This document shows, one piece after another, positions 1 through 5,538 of a stretch of 5,549 bases of DNA. Both the position numbers and the translations under genes were made by a program. Below the pieces are notes generated by a model. It saw only the letters and a list, made by a program, of their open reading frames with translations. It did no database searches and was not told where the DNA came from. The DNA comes from Balneolaceae bacterium (GTDB taxonomy: Bacteria > Bacteroidota > Rhodothermia > Balneolales > Balneolaceae), in contig SKZL01000076.1 of NCBI GenBank assembly GCA_007127395.1, positions 1-5,549 on the forward strand, given 5' to 3'. The stretch's first letter is position 1. The number at the start of each line of letters is the position of its first letter.

Positions 1-85
1 ATATCCATGTTAACAGTGGATGATGTTTATATATCCAAAATGGCCTAATACCGGTTAAAAAAATTGACTGTACTTCTTCCAACAT
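1..85 (-). CDS. Possible 5' end of an unidentified protein (partial, runs off left edge)
   Basis: A minus-strand reading frame opens with ATG at 85-83 and stays open for 28 codons to the window edge. The visible residues begin MLEEVQSIF and continue through LTGIRPFWIY and KHHPLLTW. This is a short acidic start, then a hydrophobic/aromatic stretch with a His-His-Pro step, as at the N terminus of an integral membrane protein; the pattern vaguely recalls EI24/CysZ-like first helices, but this is not an identification. It lies 122 bases downstream of the SAM hydrolase on the same strand, so it could end the dnaN operon. No Shine-Dalgarno sequence precedes it, as is usual for the other genes here. 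A chance open frame of this length is quite possible, so confidence is low. Confidence 0.35.
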   Translation of the reverse strand, partial: MLEEVQSIFLTGIRPFWIYKHHPLLTWI

Positions 86-207
86 TGAAAGTGAGGAAAT
101 GGTTCTTTCATAGCGAATAGATCTATAATCGTACTATATCAAAAACCGGCTAATCCCCACTATGCGGAGTTATATTGACGATACGCAATTCCTTTATCGG
201 GGTTTCG

Positions 208-1011
208 CTATTTTTGAATGATAATGGAGATCTGGGCTCCCTTTTCAATTCCAAGCATCTCTTTGGCATTTCCTCTGTTTATAGCAATTTCCAATTTGTC
301 AGAACTGCCGATATAAGCAACGGGTTCACCGTCTGTCACCGATGCAAAAGTTGTAGAGATCTCATGAAGGATTGTATTACCAACATAGATACGGATTGAA
401 CTGGACGTCCGTATATTTTCACGGATCATGGATGAAGGGATGTTGGTGATCAGGTTGCCATAACGGTCAATATGGACAACCCAGCCCTGTATACCGTCTT
501 TATCGGAGATCGGTACTGCCCATCGATAGGTTACCAGGCTCTCAAGTGGTTGCCCAAGTTGATCAAAAGAACACCCTTTAGAGAGGTGTGCTGCCACCGG
601 TGCAAATATATCACGTCCATGAAACGTATTGGATTGTTTGCCACCCTTTCTCCAGAATTCGGGATTGTTCAGAGCAACAGCACGATAGTTAAAATCTTCC
701 GCAATCAGTGAAAAGATACCGTTATCCGGACCCACAAAAAGCTGATCATTGATCTCGAGGGCAACAGGCTGGCGTTCAGTGCCCACGGTTGGATCAACCA
801 CTACAAGGTGTACAGTGCCGGGCGGAAAAAGCATAGCCGAGTTTCTTACCACCCAGGCACCGGCCATGGTATCTTGCGGTGGTATCTGATGTGAAATATC
901 GACCAGCCTCACATCCGGTGTAATACCCAAAATCACAGCTTTCATTGCACTTACATAGTGATCCTGATATCCAAAGTCGGTTGTAAGCGTAATGATGGAA
1001 GTTGATTGCAT
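208..1011 (-). CDS. S-adenosyl-L-methionine hydrolase (adenosine-forming), DUF62 / SAM hydroxide adenosyltransferase family
   Basis: A 267-residue protein of the DUF62 superfamily, which also contains the SAM-dependent fluorinase and chlorinase. Family hallmarks appear in order: TTDFG near residue 10-14, VVDPTVGTER at 71-80, GPDNG at 94-98, FHGRDIFAP at 130-138, and DRYGNLITNI at 182-191, which opens the smaller C-terminal beta-barrel domain. The Asp-Arg-His triad that characterises the water-using enzymes is present as D73, R80 and H131, with the seven-residue D-to-R spacing. This predicts hydrolysis of SAM to adenosine and L-methionine in the cytosol rather than halogenation. Length is normal for the family and no defect is seen. 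The start ATG lies 8 bases after the dnaN stop, so the gene is translated from the dnaN transcript; only a weak AGAAG precedes it. Its physiological purpose is poorly understood even in studied homologues. Confidence 0.93.
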   Translation of the reverse strand: MQSTSIITLTTDFGYQDHYVSAMKAVILGITPDVRLVDISHQIPPQDTMAGAWVVRNSAMLFPPGTVHLVVVDPTVGTERQPVALEINDQLFVGPDNGIFSLIAEDFNYRAVALNNPEFWRKGGKQSNTFHGRDIFAPVAAHLSKGCSFDQLGQPLESLVTYRWAVPISDKDGIQGWVVHIDRYGNLITNIPSSMIRENIRTSSSIRIYVGNTILHEISTTFASVTDGEPVAYIGSSDKLEIAINRGNAKEMLGIEKGAQISIIIQK

Positions 1012-1019
1012 GCTTCTGT

Positions 1020-2138
1020 TTAGGAGCCGTAACTGTTTAACATTACCGGCATCACCAGCATCAGCATCTCTTCATTGTCACCCTCTTCTGCAGGTTTTAC
1101 GATACCTGCACGATTTGGAGTGGAGAACTCAAATTTTGCTTCATCACCGGCCACATTGCTGAGCACATCTGCCAGGTATTTTGCATTAAAACCGATCTCC
1201 ATCTCATCTGATGCATAATCACATGAAATAGTCTCTTTTGCTTCACTGCTCATGTCAAGATCTTCAGCACGGATGGTGAGCTTGTCTTTTTGCAGCATCA
1301 GGCGAATCTGCCTGGTAGTGGAGCTCGAAAAGACCGATACACGCCGAACGGTGGACAACATCTGTGACTTGTCTATCAGCAAAATCTTGTCATTGTCGCG
1401 CGGTATTACCGACTCATAGTTTGGGTACTGCTCATTGATAAGACGGGTGATAACGATTGTATTGCCACTGTGAAACTGCGCATGATCACTTGAAACCGTG
1501 AGATCGCACTCCTTTCCGTCGAGGGCTTTGCCAACCAGGTTCAAAGCTTTATCAGGTACAATAAAAGAGAGAGGTTCATCTGAGGTGAAATCTCTGTTGA
1601 CATATCTGACCAGCCGGTGTCCATCGGTAGCTACAAATTTGGACTCTTTGCTTCCAATATCGAAAAAGACACCCATCATAGCGGGGCGCAGATCATCTGT
1701 TGAAACAGCAAACATTGTGCGGTCAATCGCATTTTGAATCAATTCTGTAGTTGTGGTTAAGGTGACTCCCTCATTCATATCGGGTATTTCAGGGAAATCA
1801 TCTGCCTCTTCTCCGACCAGTTTATACTTACCCTTGTCGGTCTTAAACTCAACGTTATGATTATCATCAACATGAAAAAAGACCTGAATATCCGGGAGTT
1901 GCCGCAGGGTTTCGAGCAGCCGGCGAGCAGGGATGGCAATCGCACCCTCATCCTCAATTTCAGCATCCAGATACTCGATAATAGAGATTTCGAGGTCGGT
2001 TGCGGTCAGTTTGAGCCTACCCTCTTCACATTCAAACAGAATAGTTTCCAGGATGGGAAGAGTTGCTTTAGTTGGAACGGCTCCGATTACTGCGGAAAGG
2101 CCGCTATTTAGATCTTTACTTGATACATTAAATTTCAT
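1020..2138 (-). CDS. dnaN: DNA polymerase III subunit beta (sliding clamp)
   Basis: A 372-residue protein, the usual beta-clamp length. Dimers form a ring around duplex DNA and tether replicative polymerase, clamp loader and repair proteins. The three-domain fold can be followed by eye: domain 1 begins MKFNVSSKDL and includes TLPILETILF (26-35); EADDFPEIP (111-119) marks the first domain boundary; domain 2 has RPAMMGVFF (151-159) and TDGHRLV (171-177); YPNYESVIP (238-246) opens domain 3, with GFNAKYLADVL (316-326). The C-terminal partner-binding pocket segment is VMPVML (362-367), followed by a short NSYGS tail. The ATG at 2138 gives the canonical N terminus; no Shine-Dalgarno sequence is present. 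It is the first gene of a leftward unit with the SAM hydrolase. dnaA is not visible beside it, so this is not the common dnaA-dnaN layout, at least within this window. Confidence 0.98.
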   Translation of the reverse strand: MKFNVSSKDLNSGLSAVIGAVPTKATLPILETILFECEEGRLKLTATDLEISIIEYLDAEIEDEGAIAIPARRLLETLRQLPDIQVFFHVDDNHNVEFKTDKGKYKLVGEEADDFPEIPDMNEGVTLTTTTELIQNAIDRTMFAVSTDDLRPAMMGVFFDIGSKESKFVATDGHRLVRYVNRDFTSDEPLSFIVPDKALNLVGKALDGKECDLTVSSDHAQFHSGNTIVITRLINEQYPNYESVIPRDNDKILLIDKSQMLSTVRRVSVFSSSTTRQIRLMLQKDKLTIRAEDLDMSSEAKETISCDYASDEMEIGFNAKYLADVLSNVAGDEAKFEFSTPNRAGIVKPAEEGDNEEMLMLVMPVMLNSYGS

Positions 2139-2186
2139 AGCCTGATGTCAATTGTTTAAGTCTGAAATATCTTATCCGGTTTTGCT

Positions 2187-2214
2187 CATATACGTTCACC
2201 GGGTAAAAATACAA
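2187..2214 (-). promoter_or_regulatory. Candidate dnaN promoter
   Basis: On the minus strand TTGTAT (2214-2209) and TATATG (2192-2187) are separated by 16 bases, a sigma70-like arrangement that would start transcription roughly 40 bases before the dnaN ATG. It does not match the TAnnTTTG -7 element typical of Bacteroidota, and the region is AT-rich, so chance matches are likely. Inference only. Confidence 0.28.
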
Positions 2215-2286
2215 TTCCTGAGCATATAATATAATCATTAGTACAATACGGTCGCTGATAATATGCACAGTTAACTAAAAGGAATT

Positions 2287-2320
2287 CGGTTAAGCCTGTA
2301 AACGATTTAACCGTATGGTT
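2287..2320. repeat. Overlapping inverted repeats in the dnaN upstream region
   Basis: CGGTTAA (2287-2293) is a perfect inverted partner of TTAACCG (2307-2313), with a 13-base loop. The right arm also forms AACC-GTAT-GGTT (2309-2320). The two hairpins share bases and cannot form together. No U-tract follows on either strand, so this is not a plain terminator. It lies between the pseudo-helicase gene and dnaN, upstream of the candidate dnaN promoter. Function unknown. Confidence 0.4.
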
Positions 2321-2413
2321 CAACTTATACTAACAAATCCTGATTCTTACTGCAACCGGCAAAGCAACGGAAATTAAGGAAGTAAACAGGACTTTCAACG
2401 GGTTTTTTCATTA

Positions 2414-3802
2414 TTACTCATCGTCCGATTTGAAAAGCTTTTTAAAAAATCCGAAAACTCCTTTTTCTTTACTTTTTCCTGTCCTTCCACCCTCGAGCTG
2501 ATCAAAAGTAGGACGCGGCAGCTCTTTGATTTTCATTCCGCCCTTTTTTCTTTTTTCCGGTTTTGAACGTTTCGATTTTTTATTCGAGGTGTTATTTCGG
2601 CCACTTTTTTTGTTAGTGGCTTTTTTCTCAGGCTTCGAACTATCTTTTGATTTTACCTTTTGTTTAACCTCTTTAGGTAATGGAACTTCTTCCGGTGCAT
2701 AACCCAGGGATTTACAGATCGTTTCTATATCATTACGATCCTGCTTGGAGACGAGGCTGATCATTCTTGTTGCTTTGCCGTCTCCCACCAATTCGGCCCT
2801 TAGTTTATACTCCGCAACCTCTTCAGGGACATCATAGTTGATCACTTGGCCTGCCTTTTCCAGGGGAACATCAGATGCGGACATCTCACCCACCAGCAAA
2901 TGTTGTACATTTCCAGAAGTGAAGCGCTCAAATCTTTCAGTAAAAACATCTTTTTCAAGTTGTTGATGAACACTGACTGCACGGCGATCATTTTTTCTCA
3001 ATATCTTATATAGCCGATCCGCGGTCTTTCTGGATGCAGTAAAGATTACCACAGAGTCGGTTCCATGAGCATGGTTATCCAGATGGTTGATAAGTGTGGT
3101 AATTTTCGACCTGGGGGGTACATTAATATAGTATTGCGTAAGATTTTTGGGAACAGCAGGCGGTTGAACTTCAGTAGTTGCCTTTTTCTTTGCAAGTGTC
3201 ACAAGTTCAGGATCCTGAAGGAGCAACTTTTCAGCATCACGTAGTTCCTTACTGTCTTTTGATGCAGTAAAAATTCTCTGACACTTTCCAATAATCCGTT
3301 TAGAAATAATCTCAACCGAGGGCCAATCCTCAATCAGTTCGGCCTGATCAACAATCATTTGCTGAACTTCACGAAAAACCATGCGCCCTTTATTCAGAAT
3401 AGATGCCAAACGGTCAGGTGTTGCTACAATAACAACAGGACCTGCAGTCAGAGCAGAAATCTGCTCCTTCTCATTACCGTCTGAAGTAAAACAGGCACTT
3501 TCAATAGATGCGTGATATCCAATAGCCCAAATCCATTCATCCAGCTTTTGAGCACGCTCTTTGTTACCGGCCAGGATAATGGCACGAGTCCCCTGCCGGC
3601 GCTCGGTTTTGGAGAGCTCATTCAACAGGGAGATTAGATACCCGACCTCCGGAGCCTCATCAATGGTAGTGTTAATGACAAGGTCTCTTTTATCCTGTAC
3701 TGCCTTAAATATTTTCTTTTGTAATGGTGAGGGTTTTTCAATCTTAGTGTCTTTCAGCCCTTTTAAAATATCAGAGCTGAGTCGAAATTGGTTAAACGAC
3801 AA
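2414..3802 (-). CDS. DEAD-box-type pseudo-helicase with Lys-rich C-terminal tail
   Basis: A 462-residue protein with the two RecA-like domains of DEAD-box RNA helicases. Retained features: Q-motif PSPLQKKIF (24-32, Q28), motif Ib-like VATPDRL (126-132), motif IV VVIFTASRKTADRL (251-264), and VINYDVPEEVAEY (320-332) after motif V. The catalytic motifs are altered. The P-loop (AxTGxGKT) aligns without gaps to TTIDEAPE (45-52), replacing Lys-Thr with Pro-Glu. PTRELA becomes AGNKER (78-83), DEAD becomes DQAE (152-155), SAT becomes TAS (179-181), motif V lacks its Thr-Asp and Arg-Gly, and HRIGRxGR becomes LRAELVGD (334-341). ATP hydrolysis and unwinding are therefore unlikely; RNA or protein binding may persist. 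Residues about 376-425 are rich in Lys, Ser and Asn, and the end is GVFGFFKKLFKSDDE. Translation starts at TTG; an in-frame stop lies just upstream and the next ATG is about 140 codons in. The gene ends in three successive in-frame stops (TAA TAA TGA). The long uninterrupted frame argues against a decaying pseudogene. Confidence 0.88.
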   Translation of the reverse strand: MSFNQFRLSSDILKGLKDTKIEKPSPLQKKIFKAVQDKRDLVINTTIDEAPEVGYLISLLNELSKTERRQGTRAIILAGNKERAQKLDEWIWAIGYHASIESACFTSDGNEKEQISALTAGPVVIVATPDRLASILNKGRMVFREVQQMIVDQAELIEDWPSVEIISKRIIGKCQRIFTASKDSKELRDAEKLLLQDPELVTLAKKKATTEVQPPAVPKNLTQYYINVPPRSKITTLINHLDNHAHGTDSVVIFTASRKTADRLYKILRKNDRRAVSVHQQLEKDVFTERFERFTSGNVQHLLVGEMSASDVPLEKAGQVINYDVPEEVAEYKLRAELVGDGKATRMISLVSKQDRNDIETICKSLGYAPEEVPLPKEVKQKVKSKDSSKPEKKATNKKSGRNNTSNKKSKRSKPEKRKKGGMKIKELPRPTFDQLEGGRTGKSKEKGVFGFFKKLFKSDDE

Positions 3803-3815
3803 TGTGTTACCTCTT
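3800..3815 (-). promoter_or_regulatory. Shine-Dalgarno sequence and TTG start of the pseudo-helicase
   Basis: On the minus strand AAGAGGT (3815-3809) stands six bases before the TTG at 3802-3800. An in-frame TGA lies about a dozen bases upstream, so no earlier start exists, and the first internal ATG would remove most of domain 1. The purine-rich site therefore decides the start. It is the only good Shine-Dalgarno match before a gene in this window, where the other starts have A-rich leaders. Confidence 0.7.
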
Positions 3816-3841
3816 CAATTTGTTTGATCAATATTTCAATT

Positions 3842-3858
3842 TAACTGCCGGTCAGTTA
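3842..3858. promoter_or_regulatory. TetR-operator-like palindrome
   Basis: TAACTG (3842-3847) and CAGTTA (3853-3858) are perfect inverted copies around CCGGT, giving a 17-base palindrome with one mismatched pair. The minus-strand core TGACCGGCA is close to the TGACCGGTCA core found in several TetR-family operators. It sits 40 bases upstream of the TTG start of the pseudo-helicase and overlaps a minus-strand TTGTAA that could serve as a -35 element. A repressor site is an inference; no regulator gene lies in the window. Confidence 0.35.
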
Positions 3859-4091
3859 CAAGCGCCTATCTCAAATACTACAAATAGAACCATGCTGCCT
3901 GCGTCCCGGCGGAGCTGATCTTAACAATGATAAACGAGCCGGCTATTCAATTCCGGAACGAAAAATTCAGTAAAACAGCTCCAATTAATAATAAAATGCA
4001 TGCTTAGAAAAATGCACCTTCAAAAACGACAAAAATTTATCGGTTGTTTTAAACATACTCAAATAATCATAATAAAAACAGGTGATGCGTT

Positions 4092-4119
4092 TTGTGAAAA
4101 ACGAATTCTCGGATATATT
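4092..4119 (+). promoter_or_regulatory. Candidate promoter of the SRAP-type gene
   Basis: TTGTGA (4092-4097) and TATATT (4114-4119) are 16 bases apart and would give a leader of about 65 bases. The surrounding DNA is AT-rich, so the match may be fortuitous; a Bacteroidota-type TAnnTTTG alternative, TAATCTTG at 4160-4167, has no well-placed TTG partner. Confidence 0.25.
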
Positions 4120-4193
4120 AAAGTTGTTAAATAGAAGAGTGATGAACACGCTCAAGGTTTAATCTTGAAGAGTTAAGTAAACAGTATTTTCAG

Positions 4194-4832
4194 ATGTCAA
4201 TAATAAAAAGAGTCGCCTTTTTTGCCAGTGAAACGGATATTCCGGAAGAGTATAGAAAAGAGCCGGAAACAAAGAGTTTTTTTGAGCCGGACTATAACAT
4301 GCCAGTTGGGGGAAGCCTGCGCCTGATTGTTGCAGGTACTCAACCGGATGATCACACTTTGGAAACAGCTCAGTGGGGAAAGGCGGCGGGTCAAACCGAC
4401 CCGACCGGGACAATTGAAAGAGAGTCATTCTGGGAAAGCATCAAAACTGAGAGGTCAAGATTGTGTATTGTACTTCTCAGCGGTTTTTATGTTTGGAAAA
4501 AAAATGGAGAGAAAGAGCATCCTTTTTTTGTCAGAATGCTGAACAAGCCGATTATGCCTGTTGCCGGTGTGCTGCTGGGGGATAAATCCTATGCGAGTAT
4601 CATCACGACCCGCTCCAATCCGCTGATTCAACCCATGAGTGACCAGATGCCCCTGGTGCTGAACTCTGAACAGATGAAAAATTGGCTCAACAGAAAAGAG
4701 AAACAGGAACAATTTTTTCAGGAGTACAACGATACTTTTTTATTGACAGATTTTTCTGTTCTCAGGGTGACAAAGAGAGTAAATGATTTGAAAAACAATG
4801 AGAAATCTTTGATACAGCCGATTCCAAAATAG
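4194..4832 (+). CDS. SRAP (YedK/HMCES)-family protein lacking the catalytic residues
   Basis: A 212-residue protein (E. coli YedK has 222) recognisable as SOS-response-associated peptidase/HMCES family. Matching blocks in order: YNMPVGG (34-40) for YNVAPG; QWG (60-62); CIVLLSGFYVWKK (91-103) for RCLIPADGFYEWKK; PFFVR (110-114); ASIITTRSN (134-142); SDQMPLVLN (149-157) for HDRMPVIL; and VTKRVNDLKNN with SLIQPI at the end. Active SRAP proteins use Cys2, exposed after Met removal, to crosslink to abasic sites in single-stranded DNA, with Asn, Glu and His partners. Here the N terminus MSIIKRVAFF has no Cys. The Glu of FYEW is Val100 and the His of HDR is Ser149; the NAR motif is replaced by about T71-G72-T73. 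Crosslinking or peptidase chemistry is thus not expected. The scaffold is intact from end to end, pointing to a repurposed protein, perhaps a DNA or nucleotide binder. ATG at 4194 fits the family N terminus; no Shine-Dalgarno sequence. Divergent from the pseudo-helicase. Confidence 0.85.
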   Translation: MSIIKRVAFFASETDIPEEYRKEPETKSFFEPDYNMPVGGSLRLIVAGTQPDDHTLETAQWGKAAGQTDPTGTIERESFWESIKTERSRLCIVLLSGFYVWKKNGEKEHPFFVRMLNKPIMPVAGVLLGDKSYASIITTRSNPLIQPMSDQMPLVLNSEQMKNWLNRKEKQEQFFQEYNDTFLLTDFSVLRVTKRVNDLKNNEKSLIQPIPK

Positions 4833-4900
4833 TGAAAAGTGAAAAGGCAAAAGTGAAAAGTCTCCACTTCTCCACTTTTCACTTCTCCACTTCTCTACTC
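4832..4900. repeat. Tandem and inverted GTGAAAA / CTCCACTT repeat with 11-bp stem
   Basis: Starting on the last base of the SRAP-type stop codon are four 7-base units: GTGAAAA (4832-4838), GTGAAAA (4839-4845), GGCAAAA (4846-4852) and GTGAAAA (4853-4859). The opposite-sense arm follows as CTCCACTT (4862-4869), CTCCACTT (4870-4877), TTCACTT (4878-4884), CTCCACTT (4885-4892) and CTCTACT (4893-4899). AAGTGAAAAGT (4851-4861) pairs perfectly with ACTTTTCACTT (4874-4884) around a 12-base loop. No T-run follows, so an intrinsic terminator is not indicated, although the hairpin could stabilise the 3' end of the upstream mRNA. Confidence 0.75.
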
Positions 4901-4958
4901 AAAAAACAATATCCCCGGCCTCATACGTTAACCCTATAGTTCATTATCAGAATAGGCT

Positions 4959-4992
4959 TTGTTAAAAGCGTAAATAGTGATATTTTTATACT
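4959..4992 (+). promoter_or_regulatory. Candidate secG promoter
   Basis: TTGTTA (4959-4964) with TATTTT (4981-4986) at a 16-base spacing is one possible pairing. The better -10 hexamer, TATACT (4987-4992), is 22 bases from that -35. TATACT runs into CTTTG, giving TAnnnTTTG, one base longer than the Bacteroidota -7 element. The leader before ATG at 5020 is A-rich with no Shine-Dalgarno sequence. The exact element cannot be decided. Confidence 0.25.
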
Positions 4993-5019
4993 CTTTGCAA
5001 AAACTGAAAAACGACTATT

Positions 5020-5385
5020 ATGTTATACGGAATTATTATTTCATTCATCACACTGATCTGCATTTTGCTGATTATAGTGGTTTTATTGCAACCGGGCCAG
5101 AAAGAGGGATTGTCCGGTGGTTTGGCGGCAGGTATGGCCGGCGGTGCTTCAATGGGAGCGCGCAGAACAGCAGATCTCCTCTCAAAAACAACAGCTGTTC
5201 TTGCAACACTCTTTTTGAGCCTGAGTGTATTGGCAAATTTTGCTATCGACCGTTCAGGTGGCACACAGAGTACCATTCAGCAGCAGACCGGCTTTGGAGA
5301 TCCGATTGAACAGTCCGATTTCACGATTCCTTCTCAGACAGAGACAGCTGTACCTGTTCAGGAAGATTTTGAGATTGAAGATTAA
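5020..5385 (+). CDS. secG: Preprotein translocase subunit SecG
   Basis: A 121-residue inner-membrane protein, the small accessory subunit of the SecYEG channel that assists SecA-driven export. Two membrane segments are evident, about residues 3-23 and 57-76. They flank the conserved SecG loop, LLQPGQKEGLSGGLAAGMAG (22-41) followed by GARRTADLLSKTTA (46-59); the LLQ...GLSGG signature with the later R-x-x-x-L-x-K-x-T segment is diagnostic. After the second helix comes a hydrophilic tail of about 45 residues, rich in Gln, Thr and acidic residues and ending DFEIED, which is longer than in E. coli-type SecG; such tails are common in this lineage as far as I recall. The ATG choice fits the family N terminus. 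It appears monocistronic: the repeat region lies upstream and a strong terminator downstream. Confidence 0.93.
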   Translation: MLYGIIISFITLICILLIIVVLLQPGQKEGLSGGLAAGMAGGASMGARRTADLLSKTTAVLATLFLSLSVLANFAIDRSGGTQSTIQQQTGFGDPIEQSDFTIPSQTETAVPVQEDFEIED

Positions 5386-5442
5386 GCATCTTCGGTAATA
5401 CCCGATAAAACGGGTCTATGATCAAAAGCCATTAAGAATTTT

Positions 5443-5479
5443 AACCCCCGTTGCTTCAGCATCCGGGGGTTTTTTATTT
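5443..5479 (+). terminator. Intrinsic terminator of secG
   Basis: AACCCCCG (5443-5450) pairs perfectly with CGGGGGTT (5464-5471). Inside the loop TGC-TTCA-GCA (5452-5461) forms a second small stem. The hairpin is followed directly by TTTTTT, A, TTT (5470-5479), the classic Rho-independent layout, 58 bases after the stop codon. A smaller hairpin, ACCCG-ATAAAA-CGGGT (5400-5415), precedes it. Confidence 0.9.
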
Positions 5480-5489
5480 CCTTCCCATC

Positions 5490-5538
5490 AAGGGGCTTGT
5501 ATCCATACCATCGGTGGTGGGAGGATATCTCTTCCCTT
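5490..5538. other. Nested inverted-repeat structure at the right edge
   Basis: Three stems nest around one centre: AAGGG/CCCTT (5490-5494 with 5534-5538), TATCC/GGATA (5500-5504 with 5523-5527), and ACCA-TCGG-TGGT (5507-5518). The pattern could be a palindromic intergenic repeat, the end of a small mobile element, or a structured RNA. It follows the secG terminator, outside that transcript, and the window ends 11 bases later, so its full extent is unknown. Confidence 0.35.

Larger units (their letters stand above)
3803..4193. other. Divergent intergenic region between the two pseudoenzyme genes
   Basis: These 391 bases separate outward-facing genes and should carry both promoters. Visible elements are an operator-like palindrome (3842-3858), two 8-base palindromes 6 bases apart (AGCCGGCT at 3937-3944 and TTCCGGAA at 3951-3958), AT-rich sequence from about 3960 to 4135, and a possible promoter at 4092-4119. 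A 25-codon frame (4085-4162) begins MRFVKNEF and ends 31 bases before the SRAP-type gene; it resembles nothing recognised. No RNA gene or gene remnant was seen. Confidence 0.6.

Noticed and set aside
117..126. 10-base palindrome ATAGATCTAT near the left edge
   Set aside because: Short AT-rich palindromes are expected by chance, and no promoter or partner repeat could be placed around it.
155..202. Possible terminator for the dnaN-SAM hydrolase unit
   Set aside because: CCCC/GGGG and TGCG/CGCA can nest (155-158 with 199-202, 163-166 with 184-187), but the stems are short, interrupted and not followed by a T-run on the minus strand.
208..1011. SAM-dependent fluorinase or chlorinase
   Set aside because: Same superfamily, but the intact Asp-Arg-His triad and ordinary length fit the hydrolase group, and no halogenation-pathway genes are nearby.
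1498..2145. Plus-strand open frames opposite dnaN, and similar frames opposite the SAM hydrolase, SRAP-type and secG genes
   Set aside because: They are antisense shadows of well-supported genes, with low-plausibility compositions and no family resemblance.
2261..2269. DnaA-box-like ATATGCACA upstream of dnaN
   Set aside because: One mismatch to TTATNCACA and a single isolated copy; no cluster, no AT-rich unwinding element and no dnaA gene, so not evidence for a replication origin.
4194..4832. Reading the gene as an active SOS-response-associated peptidase
   Set aside because: Overall similarity would lead an automatic annotation there, but the catalytic Cys, Glu and His positions are all substituted.
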